DNA from: Geothrix sp.
GTDB taxonomy: Bacteria > Acidobacteriota > Holophagae > Holophagales > Holophagaceae
NCBI GenBank assembly: GCA_030824075.1
Contig: JAVBYJ010000044.1
Coordinates: 1 to 38,710, forward strand
Direction of reading: 5' to 3'
DNA length: 38,710 nt
Under the pieces are notes generated by a model. It made no database searches and had not been told where the DNA came from. It worked only from the letters and a program-made list of their open reading frames with translations. Positions 1-8,052 of this stretch are shown piece after piece. Position 1 is the stretch's first letter. Each line of letters opens with the position of its first letter. A program made the position numbers and the translations under genes.

Positions 1-410
1 ATGAGCCCTGTGAGCGTGTAGCCACTCAACGTGGCTTCGACCGTGAATTGTGTCGTCGAATAGGCATAGTTGCCCGTGATCGTCGTCCCGTTCTGATAGA
101 ACAATGCGGACTGACTGGCACTTGTATAGGTCCCACTGATGTCGATGCCCCCCACTTGAGCGAAGGCGCTCGAAAGGATGGCGGAGCCTTGAAGGAGCGT
201 GGTCTTCGAGGAAGCGGCCTGTAGTGCCATTGTTCCTGATTGAGTAAGGAGCGTGCCAATCAGAAGAAACGCATAACCTCTCTGCGCGATGACCCATTGG
301 AGGAAGCGGACTGCAGCGAGCAAACACCGGGATGCAGGCGCTTGGACACGGGACATCATGGTGCGAACAAGACGAAGCAAGGAAGAGACGGAAGCAGTCA
401 TCAAGGTCAT
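1..410 (-). CDS. Partial secreted-type protein downstream of the RHS gene, unknown function
   Basis: An open frame on the minus strand runs from an ATG at 410 to the left edge with no stop (about 136 codons visible). The start lies 12 nt after the TGA of the RHS gene and has a GGTGG ribosome-binding site, so the two are probably co-transcribed. Other in-frame ATGs lie at 359 and 230. A hydrophobic stretch (key residues GYAFLLIGTLL, around residue 55) suggests a membrane anchor or late signal peptide. After it comes a Ser/Thr/Tyr/Gly-rich beta-type sequence with short repeats of the kind ISGTYTS, ITGNYAYS and LSGYTLTG. I do not recognise the family. Its position after an RHS gene is where an immunity gene could sit, but the sequence gives no support for that. 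Confidence 0.55.
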   Translation of the reverse strand, partial: MTLMTASVSSLLRLVRTMMSRVQAPASRCLLAAVRFLQWVIAQRGYAFLLIGTLLTQSGTMALQAASSKTTLLQGSAILSSAFAQVGGIDISGTYTSASQSALFYQNGTTITGNYAYSTTQFTVEATLSGYTLTGL

Positions 411-422
411 GGCAGCCACCGT

Positions 423-3400
423 TCAGTGAGAGAACAGAGAAGAATTGGGTTTAGTAACGGCCTTTCTAGGGGCTGGCCGCGACTTGGCCTTAGGTTGTAT
501 GCGGTTCTTGGCTGATGCCCCTTTGCCCCCACCGGCCACGATCGGAGCCGTGATTGCTGTGGAACGCTGAGCCTGGAGTTGGTTGAGGTTGTTGTAGGCT
601 GCCGTGGTCAGCTGGTCATCGATTTGCTCACTCAAGCGATTCCCGCTCCCGTCATAGGCATAGATGTACGACTTGAGAACCGCGCCTATGGGACTTCCAT
701 CGTTCAATTGAGCTCCAAGGAGCTGACCAACAGCATCATAGGTGAAGCTGTATATCTTGGGTGTCTGGGCATCTGCCTTCTGACTCCATGTCTGGATCTG
801 TCCATTTGGGTCGTATGTGTAGTCGAAGGTGGAAATGTTCGTGCTCGTACTTGTGGTGTTGGCAATCTGCTTGAGGCGTTGATCCCCCAGCACATCGAAA
901 TAACTAAAGGCTGTTGTCTGCCCGTTGGGAAAGGTGACGCCCTTCAAGCGGTTGGTGAGCCCGTCATAGCCGTAGGTGAAGGTTCCAAGAGGATTCGTCA
1001 CTGAACTCATACGGCCGAGCGCATCGAATTGCCTGCTTTCATTAGACCCGCTGATATCGCGTGTCTGGACTCGACCAAGTTCGTCGTAACCATAGGTGAT
1101 GGTGCTGTTGGCAAGAGGCCTCGAGACTGTGGCCAACCGCCCTGCCCCTAGCCCGGGGGTTGAAGTCACTGGATAGTAGGAATAGTTCGTGGTGCCAGTC
1201 CCATCGGTCATGGAGGCCAATCGGTTATAGGCTGGATCGTAGGTGTAACTCGAGTTTGGAGTACTGGTGGTCCCACCGCTATACGCCACCTGCTGTAGGT
1301 TGCCATCCACAAAATACCCATAGGTTGTGACCTGGCCCTTGGCATCTTTTCGGGAGCTCAAGCGGCCTGTGGCATCGTAGGAATACTTTGTGGATTTCAA
1401 GTCGGGGAATATCTTGGCCACTACTCGACCCTGAAGGTCTCTCTGCCAATTCGTGAAACGGCCAAGGGGATCGACGAGAGCTTCCAACTGCCCACAGCCA
1501 CACCAATCCATCCGAGTGATGCGCCCTTGAGGATCTTTCACCTCCACCAACTGACGAAGGGGGTTATAGGCCATATAGGTCCACTGGCCCTTGCGATCTA
1601 CGGTCGCACCGATATCGAGCCGATCGAAGATCGTGTTCTCAGAGGTCCCATCCGGATAGGTCACCTTGGTGCGTCGGTCCAAATTGTCATAGTCATATGT
1701 GAGTGTGAAAGCATCCGGGTTCGTGACGGTTCGAACTCGACCCACTGAATCGTAAGTGAAGGTCGTCGCACTTCCCGCGACAGCGCCCTCAACCTTCATT
1801 AGGTATCCATTGCTGTCGTAAGAGAGCGTCGTGGTTTCGTTCTTTGGGTTCTGGATGGTATTAATTTGGCCGACAGAATTGTAGGTAAAGGTGGTCACCT
1901 TCCCAGAAGCATCAGTAGCGGTTAGCGGCTTGTGCTGGGCATTGTACGTGTATTTCCCTAGCAATTCCCTTAGCCCTGCGGTGGTATTCCAAACCTCCAA
2001 GAGGTCGAGACCATCCGAAGACCACGTGTAACTTGTGCTACGTCCAGAAGGATCTTCTGTACGAAGCAGTATGCCGTTGGCATCGTAATCATTCTTGGTA
2101 ACTTGTATAGTGCCATCTTCCAGGATGCGAATTACCCTGGTTACCACATTAAAAGCGCCTTCCCACACTGGAGTAACTGGCGGTCGCGATCCAACCGATG
2201 AAACCTCGCTCAGCCCCGATTTGCTCTTGATCACGTTTTGTCCGAGAATTAGCTTCCCCCCAAGTCCGCCAACTTTGCCCTGGTCACGTTTCATACCAAG
2301 AGAGGGGTCTGTTTCCTCATGCGCAGCGACGGTTGGGATCACTCCACCCCAAAAGTCACCGGCGTGGACCAACCAAATGCGATTCTCCAGCGGCTTCTTT
2401 TCACCAACCAGAATCCCGGAAGCGAAACCACCTACCCCATGTCCCCACTGAAAAATGTGCGCTTTCACAAAATTGCGCTGTCGGTCTGCATAAGCTCGTT
2501 TATCCCAGTAGAGTGAGTTCCGAAAGCCGAATCGCGGATTGAGGTAAGAAGGATCGAGTTCAGGGACATTTGGAATCGGTTCTACCGGAACCAGACTTGT
2601 GTAACTGGAGCCCGCCTCAAGACGATCTCTGAAGCCCATTGGATCCTCAGATTCGATCCATCGTTCCGACCCTGTAGAACTATCCGTAAAATAGCGTGTC
2701 GTACCATAGGGCGTTGTCATCGCATTGATGAAATCCGCAGGAGCAGTCGGTGCTCCGACCGTGGGACCATAAGTAAAAGATGTCGACAATCCAACGACAT
2801 CCGTGATCTTGCTCAGAAACCCATTGGCACCGTATTCAAACCGAGCAATTCGTCCGAATGGGTCAGTAACTTGGGTGATCTTAAGTGGACTTTCAGTGTT
2901 TCCGTAAGTCAGAGTCGTTACCTGTCCAATTGCATCAGTAATGGTGACCAAACGCATGCTGCTGTCATAAGCTAGGCGAACGGCGTTCCCTTCTTTATCC
3001 GCAACTTCGGTCATGAATACACGCCTTGCCCCGGTGATGAGTCGATCTGGTTGGGCAAAAGTCTCGGTATGTCCGTCACGGTATGTAAGGACATAACTCG
3101 TCTCGCTACCTTTGCGGAGGACGGCCTGGCGGCGGTTCTCCACTGCATAGATTCCAGGAGCTGTGGTCTTAAAAGTGAGACTCCCACCACCACGGGTAAC
3201 TACTGTGACATTCGCACTGGAATTAGAGGTGTCGTCCTTGATGTAGGACATCCATTCATGAACCCACTTTGGTCCAAAATTCGAGAAGTCGAAAATTTGT
3301 GGTTGTCCGTACTCACGGTGATTATAAGTAGCGGTAAATCCAACCCTCGGACCTCGCGGAGGTGTGTAACCGATAGGTTCGTCGACTAGGTTCAAGCTCA

Positions 3401-4511
3401 CCACATTTGCGTGGAAAGCAGACACGGGCATTCCACTATGCCCTTCACCACATCCTTTGGGGACCTTAGGACTGTCAGGGTTCGTATCATCAGGCCGCCC
3501 AGGGCCCCAAGCACCGCATCCCCATACATCTTTAGCCTCAGCAACTGTCACGCCCGACCACCCCTTTGGCAGGGGCCCCTCGGGCACAAGGAAAAATCCG
3601 GAGGCCTCGTCATCAAGCGCCTTCGCACTCACCCAGGTTTCCTCTCCAAAAGTTGGATCCTGAATCAGATATCTTCCACCCTCCGATTTAGTGAGGGCTC
3701 CAAAGTGACCAGCCTTCCAATGAACCAAAGCAGGGAGGACAACAGGAGCCCCTGGCGCGCGTCTGGCCAGCTGTAATTTCATCCCCAATTCCTGAGCCCA
3801 GCGGTAATTCATCGCGAGCGAAGTACCCCTCTGTGTGGAATCCAAAGCATCGAGCTTCGGATCCCATGGCGCTCGAGGATCCTTGATGGCTCTGATCATC
3901 GTCAGCGCTAATGGGCCGCAACGGAATGCCCGGTCTGGACGTGTACGCATGAGATGCAATCCCTCACGCGCCCCAGCCAATTTTTCTGTTGCAAGCCCAG
4001 TAACAACTAATCCATCTGATTCCCCAAGAAGGGTTTCCAATCGCTCCACTCGGCCTAAACGAGCATTCAATTCAGCCAGTTCACCAAGCGCTCGCAGGGC
4101 CACGCCCTGCCCCCGCTCATCTTTTGTCTGTTTCGCAAGCGCCCACGCCTCCTCCCAGGCGTTTAGAGAGCGAGTTAGATATCCTGAATGTCGGTAAACA
4201 ATACCGAGGTTCACCATGATGGAAGCGCGCCATGGGCTTTGTGGGTGTACTCCTAGAAACGCTATCAGCGCTTCCAATCGACTTGGCTCCCCAATTGCAA
4301 GGTATGTCTCAAGAGCTCTTGCTAAATCCGTATTTTCCTCTTGAGTAGATGGTTCCCCAATCGGGACCAAGGGCTCCTCGAAGATACGCGCCGACATTAG
4401 ATCTTGCGTGCTTGGTCGGGATGAGAATCGGTTGGTACCACCAGCCAGCCCTAAGGGCATACCGATGACCAGCAAAGAGACAATCAGACATGGGACATGC
4501 TTGCACCGCAT
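423..4511 (-). CDS. Secreted RHS/YD-repeat protein with N-terminal TPR and C39-like peptidase domain
   Basis: This gene encodes 1362 aa. I chose the ATG at 4511 because GGAGGG lies just upstream and a signal peptide follows (hydrophobic core near residues 8-24); the frame is open further upstream without a better start. Residues 60-165 are helical and TPR-like. Residues 195-310 resemble a papain-like C39 peptidase: C198 in RCGPLAL, H269 in AGHFGAL and D285 in IQDP are correctly spaced, but the Gln usually upstream of the Cys is not evident. A beta-rich region (about 360-800) comes next, then a YD-repeat array (about 807-1300) of units like YDALGR and TYSYDA. I see no hyperconserved RHS core box and no recognisable toxin domain. 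The protein ends in a short basic tail rich in Lys, Arg and Pro. YD arrays generally form beta-cage shells; the cargo or target here is unknown. Confidence 0.85.
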   Translation of the reverse strand: MRCKHVPCLIVSLLVIGMPLGLAGGTNRFSSRPSTQDLMSARIFEEPLVPIGEPSTQEENTDLARALETYLAIGEPSRLEALIAFLGVHPQSPWRASIMVNLGIVYRHSGYLTRSLNAWEEAWALAKQTKDERGQGVALRALGELAELNARLGRVERLETLLGESDGLVVTGLATEKLAGAREGLHLMRTRPDRAFRCGPLALTMIRAIKDPRAPWDPKLDALDSTQRGTSLAMNYRWAQELGMKLQLARRAPGAPVVLPALVHWKAGHFGALTKSEGGRYLIQDPTFGEETWVSAKALDDEASGFFLVPEGPLPKGWSGVTVAEAKDVWGCGAWGPGRPDDTNPDSPKVPKGCGEGHSGMPVSAFHANVVSLNLVDEPIGYTPPRGPRVGFTATYNHREYGQPQIFDFSNFGPKWVHEWMSYIKDDTSNSSANVTVVTRGGGSLTFKTTAPGIYAVENRRQAVLRKGSETSYVLTYRDGHTETFAQPDRLITGARRVFMTEVADKEGNAVRLAYDSSMRLVTITDAIGQVTTLTYGNTESPLKITQVTDPFGRIARFEYGANGFLSKITDVVGLSTSFTYGPTVGAPTAPADFINAMTTPYGTTRYFTDSSTGSERWIESEDPMGFRDRLEAGSSYTSLVPVEPIPNVPELDPSYLNPRFGFRNSLYWDKRAYADRQRNFVKAHIFQWGHGVGGFASGILVGEKKPLENRIWLVHAGDFWGGVIPTVAAHEETDPSLGMKRDQGKVGGLGGKLILGQNVIKSKSGLSEVSSVGSRPPVTPVWEGAFNVVTRVIRILEDGTIQVTKNDYDANGILLRTEDPSGRSTSYTWSSDGLDLLEVWNTTAGLRELLGKYTYNAQHKPLTATDASGKVTTFTYNSVGQINTIQNPKNETTTLSYDSNGYLMKVEGAVAGSATTFTYDSVGRVRTVTNPDAFTLTYDYDNLDRRTKVTYPDGTSENTIFDRLDIGATVDRKGQWTYMAYNPLRQLVEVKDPQGRITRMDWCGCGQLEALVDPLGRFTNWQRDLQGRVVAKIFPDLKSTKYSYDATGRLSSRKDAKGQVTTYGYFVDGNLQQVAYSGGTTSTPNSSYTYDPAYNRLASMTDGTGTTNYSYYPVTSTPGLGAGRLATVSRPLANSTITYGYDELGRVQTRDISGSNESRQFDALGRMSSVTNPLGTFTYGYDGLTNRLKGVTFPNGQTTAFSYFDVLGDQRLKQIANTTSTSTNISTFDYTYDPNGQIQTWSQKADAQTPKIYSFTYDAVGQLLGAQLNDGSPIGAVLKSYIYAYDGSGNRLSEQIDDQLTTAAYNNLNQLQAQRSTAITAPIVAGGGKGASAKNRIQPKAKSRPAPRKAVTKPNSSLFSH

Positions 4512-4764
4512 AAGCTCCCTCCAAAAAAAAGACAAATATCGCGGCAGAAAAACGCTAGCTCTTCTCAAGGGATCGTATGACCGTCTAAAATTAGCCTGAA
4601 ATCCATGCCCCGATCTGAAAATCCAAGTGAATTCAATGAGGAATCCATATGTCCCGCTTGTGCCTGTGCTCATCAACCCGCGAAATCACCGTCCTCTGCT
4701 GATTTTGAAGCTGGCTGCAATCGATCAGGCCCAGCAGCTTCGCCCTAGAAATGCCTCTCGGGCC
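4512..4764. other. Spacer between the two RHS-family paralogs
   Basis: This 253-bp gap separates the stop of the short paralog from the start of the RHS gene, both on the minus strand. Just before the RHS start lies a T-rich run followed by GGAGGG, which acts as its ribosome-binding site. Directly after the stop of the short paralog the same frame stays open for about 42 codons, but there is no start codon that fits and no YD-repeat similarity. I see no convincing terminator. Confidence 0.5.
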
Positions 4765-7230
4765 CTACTTGGGAGCCTTGCCATCCTTGACCAGACGCCC
4801 GTTGGGGTCGAAGTCGTGAAAGACCTTACCAATGGAACCATCTGGATTGATCCAGTAGTCCCGGGTCACCAGCTTGCGATTCCCACTGAACACAGGCGCG
4901 AGGCACCCTGCGGTTTCTGGGGTTCCTTTCACTCCCAGGATCTGGGCACCAAGCTTCAGGGTTCCATCCAGGGCCAAGGGGAATTGGGCTGTGCGAGCGG
5001 TGGGGAAGACCCCCCCCCAGAAGTCACCCGTGTGAACGAACCAATGACGAGGGCCGATGGGTTCTTTCTCGCTCAAAACGATTCCCGAGGAGAAGCCTCC
5101 GGGCCCGTGTCCCCAACGGATGTGGCGCGCTTTCCGGAAATCGGTCTTTCGAGCGTCATAGACGCCTGCGGGCCAATAGAAGGATTCTCTGAAGGAGACT
5201 GACAGCGGATGATAGCCGGGATCCAGTTCCGGGACCTTGGGCAGTTGTTCAGGATCGATTTCATAGACGTACCCGGCCCCACTCTCCAGCCGTTCCATCT
5301 TTCCAGTGGAGTCCTTAGCTTCCAACCATCGGCGGTAGGAGGGCCCGATCAGGCTCTCACCTTCCCGGAACGTGATCGTTCCAGGAAGGGTTGCCATGGT
5401 ATGGATGAAATCAGCCGGCATCCGGGGATCCGCAGGCGTGGAACCGTAGCTGAACATGGTGGCCACGCCTTGAGCGTTGATGGTCTTGATCAGGCGCCCA
5501 TCTTCGTTGAACTCGAAGCGGGTGGTTTTCCCCATGGGATCCGTGACCTTGGTCAGCTTGAGCGGGTCTCCAGGTGCTTCGTAGTTCAGTCCGGTCACCT
5601 GCCCATCGGCGTCGGAAATGGAGACCAACCTTAGCATTGCATCCCATGTGAATTTAATTTCGTTCCCAGAGGCATCCTGCCGCCGCGTCAAGATCACGCG
5701 CCGCAGGCCCCAGGCCCGATCCGAGGCCTCGTAATAGTCCTTCTGTCCGTCCAGATACTGAATCACGTATGTGTTTCCAGGTTGACGGATTAACTGTGCC
5801 TGAGTGTAGTTCTCCGGCAGGAAGGTACCATCACCCCGGCTTTGGAAGATAAGGCCGCCCCCACCTGGGTTGCATAGGGTGACGTTGAAATCCGGGTTCG
5901 TGCTGTCGTCCTTGAGGCAAGCCAAATACGAGAATGTCCACTTGGGCCCCAGGTTGCAGTAATCGAAAATCTGGGGCTGGCCATACTCTCGTTGGTTGTA
6001 GGTGACCTTGAACTCCACCTTCGGCCCTTTTGCGGGCGTATAATTGGATGCTGGGATTTCGAGATTAAGGCTCACGAGATTGGCGTGAAAGGTGTGGCTT
6101 GGCAAACCCGCCTGAACGGGCACAACGCTGGATTGGATCCTGTAACTATCAGGGCGCGTGTCATCGGGGCGACCCGGACCCCAGGCACCCTTCCCCCACA
6201 CAGTCTCCGCTTCGGCTTTGTGAACAGCCGACCACCCCTTTGGTAATTCACCTGCTGGGATGAGTGCATAACCGGAAGCCTCGCGATCGATCACAGAAAG
6301 CGGTATCCATGTGTCCCCAAGGAAGGGGTCCTGCACCAGAACCCGTGTTGCTTTGGCCACCATGGCAGCGGCGAAATGACCGGTTCGGAAGTGAATCATG
6401 CTTGGAACTGGAATTTCGACGCCAGGATCACGCTTCGCCATTTGGAGCTTGAGCCCGATACTGGAAGCCCACCTCTGATTCATGGCCAGGGTAGTGCCTT
6501 TGTAGGAACTGAGCATGGCCTCGATTATTAGGTCGGCGAAGGCAAGGGGCGATTCGGTGGCCTTGAGGTAAGCCAGGGCCATCGGGCCACAACGGTAGGC
6601 CGTCTCGGGGCTCATCTTCATGTAAGTAAGGCTCTCCTTGGCGAAGGAGAGCTTCTCGGTGATGAGACCGACAAGAGGACGCCCTTCAGCTTCCTTCACA
6701 AGTGCTTCTAAGCGCTCTAGTCGCCCAAGACCAGCGTTGGCTTCCAGCAGTTCTCCCAGTGCACGATGAGACAGTGCGAGGCCCTTGGAATCCTTGTATC
6801 TCTTGCCAAGTTCCCACGCAGCCTCCCATACCTCCAAAGCCTGAGTAACCTGCCCAGTGTGGCGGTACATCAGGCCAAGGTTGACGAGGAGGGAGAGCCG
6901 CCATGGACTCGCAGGGTAGGCGTCCACAAAGGTCTTCACGGGAGTCATATCTTCAAGCCTGCCATTTGCTACGAAAGTATCAATGGCTTTGGCAAGGGCA
7001 AGAATCTCTCCCTGGGATGGCTCACCGAGAGGAATCAATGGTTCCTCGAATACCTTTGCATTGGAGACTTCGATCGAAGATGGCAAGGCTGAAAACAAAG
7101 AAGGCTCTTGACCTTCAGCCGCTTCAGCCAGAACTCCCAGTGCGACGAGCAGAGTCAACACGCTCAGGCCTCTACGGTGGCGTGAAATAATCGGATTCGA
7201 CGTCACGGATTGAGCAAGTAGTCGGTGCAT
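4765..7230 (-). CDS. Secreted TPR/C39-like peptidase protein, paralog of the RHS protein without the YD array
   Basis: This gene encodes 821 aa from an ATG at 7230 preceded by AAAGGA; a signal peptide follows (hydrophobic residues 22-38). It matches the neighbouring RHS protein over most of its length: TPR-like helices at 75-170, a C39-like domain with C214 (YRCGPMAL), H285 (TGHFAAA) and D301 (VQDP), then the beta-rich region with shared phrases such as GAWGPGRPDDT, EYGQPQIFD and WGHGxGGFxSGI. It ends right after NPDGSI...DFDPNGRL, the point where the larger paralog starts its YD array. It may be a natural short form or a deletion product; the intact frame with a clean stop favours a working protein. 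Gene order suggests tandem duplication. Substrate and role are unknown. Confidence 0.8.
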   Translation of the reverse strand: MHRLLAQSVTSNPIISRHRRGLSVLTLLVALGVLAEAAEGQEPSLFSALPSSIEVSNAKVFEEPLIPLGEPSQGEILALAKAIDTFVANGRLEDMTPVKTFVDAYPASPWRLSLLVNLGLMYRHTGQVTQALEVWEAAWELGKRYKDSKGLALSHRALGELLEANAGLGRLERLEALVKEAEGRPLVGLITEKLSFAKESLTYMKMSPETAYRCGPMALAYLKATESPLAFADLIIEAMLSSYKGTTLAMNQRWASSIGLKLQMAKRDPGVEIPVPSMIHFRTGHFAAAMVAKATRVLVQDPFLGDTWIPLSVIDREASGYALIPAGELPKGWSAVHKAEAETVWGKGAWGPGRPDDTRPDSYRIQSSVVPVQAGLPSHTFHANLVSLNLEIPASNYTPAKGPKVEFKVTYNQREYGQPQIFDYCNLGPKWTFSYLACLKDDSTNPDFNVTLCNPGGGGLIFQSRGDGTFLPENYTQAQLIRQPGNTYVIQYLDGQKDYYEASDRAWGLRRVILTRRQDASGNEIKFTWDAMLRLVSISDADGQVTGLNYEAPGDPLKLTKVTDPMGKTTRFEFNEDGRLIKTINAQGVATMFSYGSTPADPRMPADFIHTMATLPGTITFREGESLIGPSYRRWLEAKDSTGKMERLESGAGYVYEIDPEQLPKVPELDPGYHPLSVSFRESFYWPAGVYDARKTDFRKARHIRWGHGPGGFSSGIVLSEKEPIGPRHWFVHTGDFWGGVFPTARTAQFPLALDGTLKLGAQILGVKGTPETAGCLAPVFSGNRKLVTRDYWINPDGSIGKVFHDFDPNGRLVKDGKAPK

Positions 7231-7428
7231 GGGCGTCCTTTCATGGCATGCCGATTCGAGATGATTCTCAAAGAAGAAATCCTCTCGGCTGATTTGAAGA
7301 AGCCACCATGATGAGAGAGCGCCATGGAGAGCACGTGGAACAAAATGAATACATTTGCAATTGACTAAATAAGTAGCAATTTTTGTTTTTATCAAATAGC
7401 TGATTGTTAATTGGGTTATCTTCTAATA

Positions 7429-7442
7429 TGTGATCTGTCACA
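7429..7442. promoter_or_regulatory. Palindrome resembling a CRP/FNR-family site
   Basis: TGTGA and TCACA form perfect inverted arms separated by four bases. The site sits about 200 bp upstream of the TPR/C39 gene in the AT-rich promoter region. Classical CRP sites have a six-base gap, so this spacing is closer to FNR-type sites with different arm sequence. It could also be chance. Confidence 0.25.
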
Positions 7443-7598
7443 ATTTATCCTTCATTCTGGACATGCCGTTTTTTGCAATCATGGCCGCCAAGTTATGTAG
7501 TGAAGAATGGCGCATCCCATAGCCTTACATCCGTATGGGAACAACACTCAGCGATGTCACCAGGACCCAAACAAGCCATAAACCAGCCGACAGCGATC

Positions 7599-7859
7599 GA
7601 TACATGTGGACTCCAGGTCAGAAGCACAGGCTTTTGGTAAACAGAAATGTTTCCTTCCGGGAAGTTGAGCAGGGAATAGCACTAAATGCCGGTGTCTGGG
7701 ACGAGCAGTTTGTGAGCTAGGTTGGAAACTGTACCTAAACGCAGGTTCTGTCCCTCAAGAAAGGACCGATTATTCTTTTATTTCAACAAAATCCCCCGAA
7801 CGGTAGCATTTGACCCCCCGAACGGTAGGATGCATGTGGAATCCAAACCAGAAACAGAG
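7599..7859. repeat. Diverged direct repeat pair (7599-7629 and 7829-7859)
   Basis: Two 31-bp stretches share about 24 identical positions, including CATGTGGA followed by TCCA and CAGAA. They are 230 bp apart in non-coding DNA. The second copy directly follows the tandem CCCCCGAACGGTAG repeats. The arrangement resembles leftover ends of an insertion sequence, but no transposase fragment is visible. Confidence 0.35.
7793..7828. repeat. Tandem 14-bp repeat CCCCCGAACGGTAG, two copies
   Basis: Identical copies at 7793-7806 and 7815-7828, a 22-bp period. Multiple short repeats of this sort are typical of transposase-binding ends of some insertion sequences (IS21-type ends are one example), but the match is by style only. 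Confidence 0.4.
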
Positions 7860-8052
7860 ACTATGGCGAATGGCAGACTCTTCTTATTCCGCCTTCGCAA
7901 TCGCTGCACGAAAGAAAACTGGATGCTCTGAACCTGCCTCGACTCCCAAGAGTCACCTTTGTAAATTGACAAGCAATACGATCGTCCCTTAGTTGAATTC
8001 ATCCATCGCTTCTTTATTCTGATGATCCGTCCTACCAAACCTTAGGAGCCCC

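Larger units (their letters stand above)
7231..8052. other. AT-richer intergenic region with decayed repeats, no convincing gene
   Basis: This 822-bp stretch lies between divergent genes. The part next to the TPR/C39 gene (about 7340-7460) is AT-rich and probably holds its promoter. Short open frames of 60-86 codons exist on both strands, but none has a good ribosome-binding site, a recognisable motif or coding-like composition. Further right there are two short tandem repeats and a diverged pair of 31-bp repeats (listed separately), which look like worn mobile-element sequence. A TTGACA box at 7966-7971 could be a -35 element for the ispH gene, but the matching -10 is poor. Confidence 0.5.

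Noticed and set aside
4639..4764. In-frame open extension of about 42 codons after the stop of the short TPR/C39 paralog
   Set aside because: Lacks a fitting start, shows no YD similarity and is short enough to be open by chance; kept only as a note on possible readthrough.
7722..8038. Short frames on both strands upstream of ispH
   Set aside because: No ribosome-binding sites, no motifs, and they overlap the repeat region.
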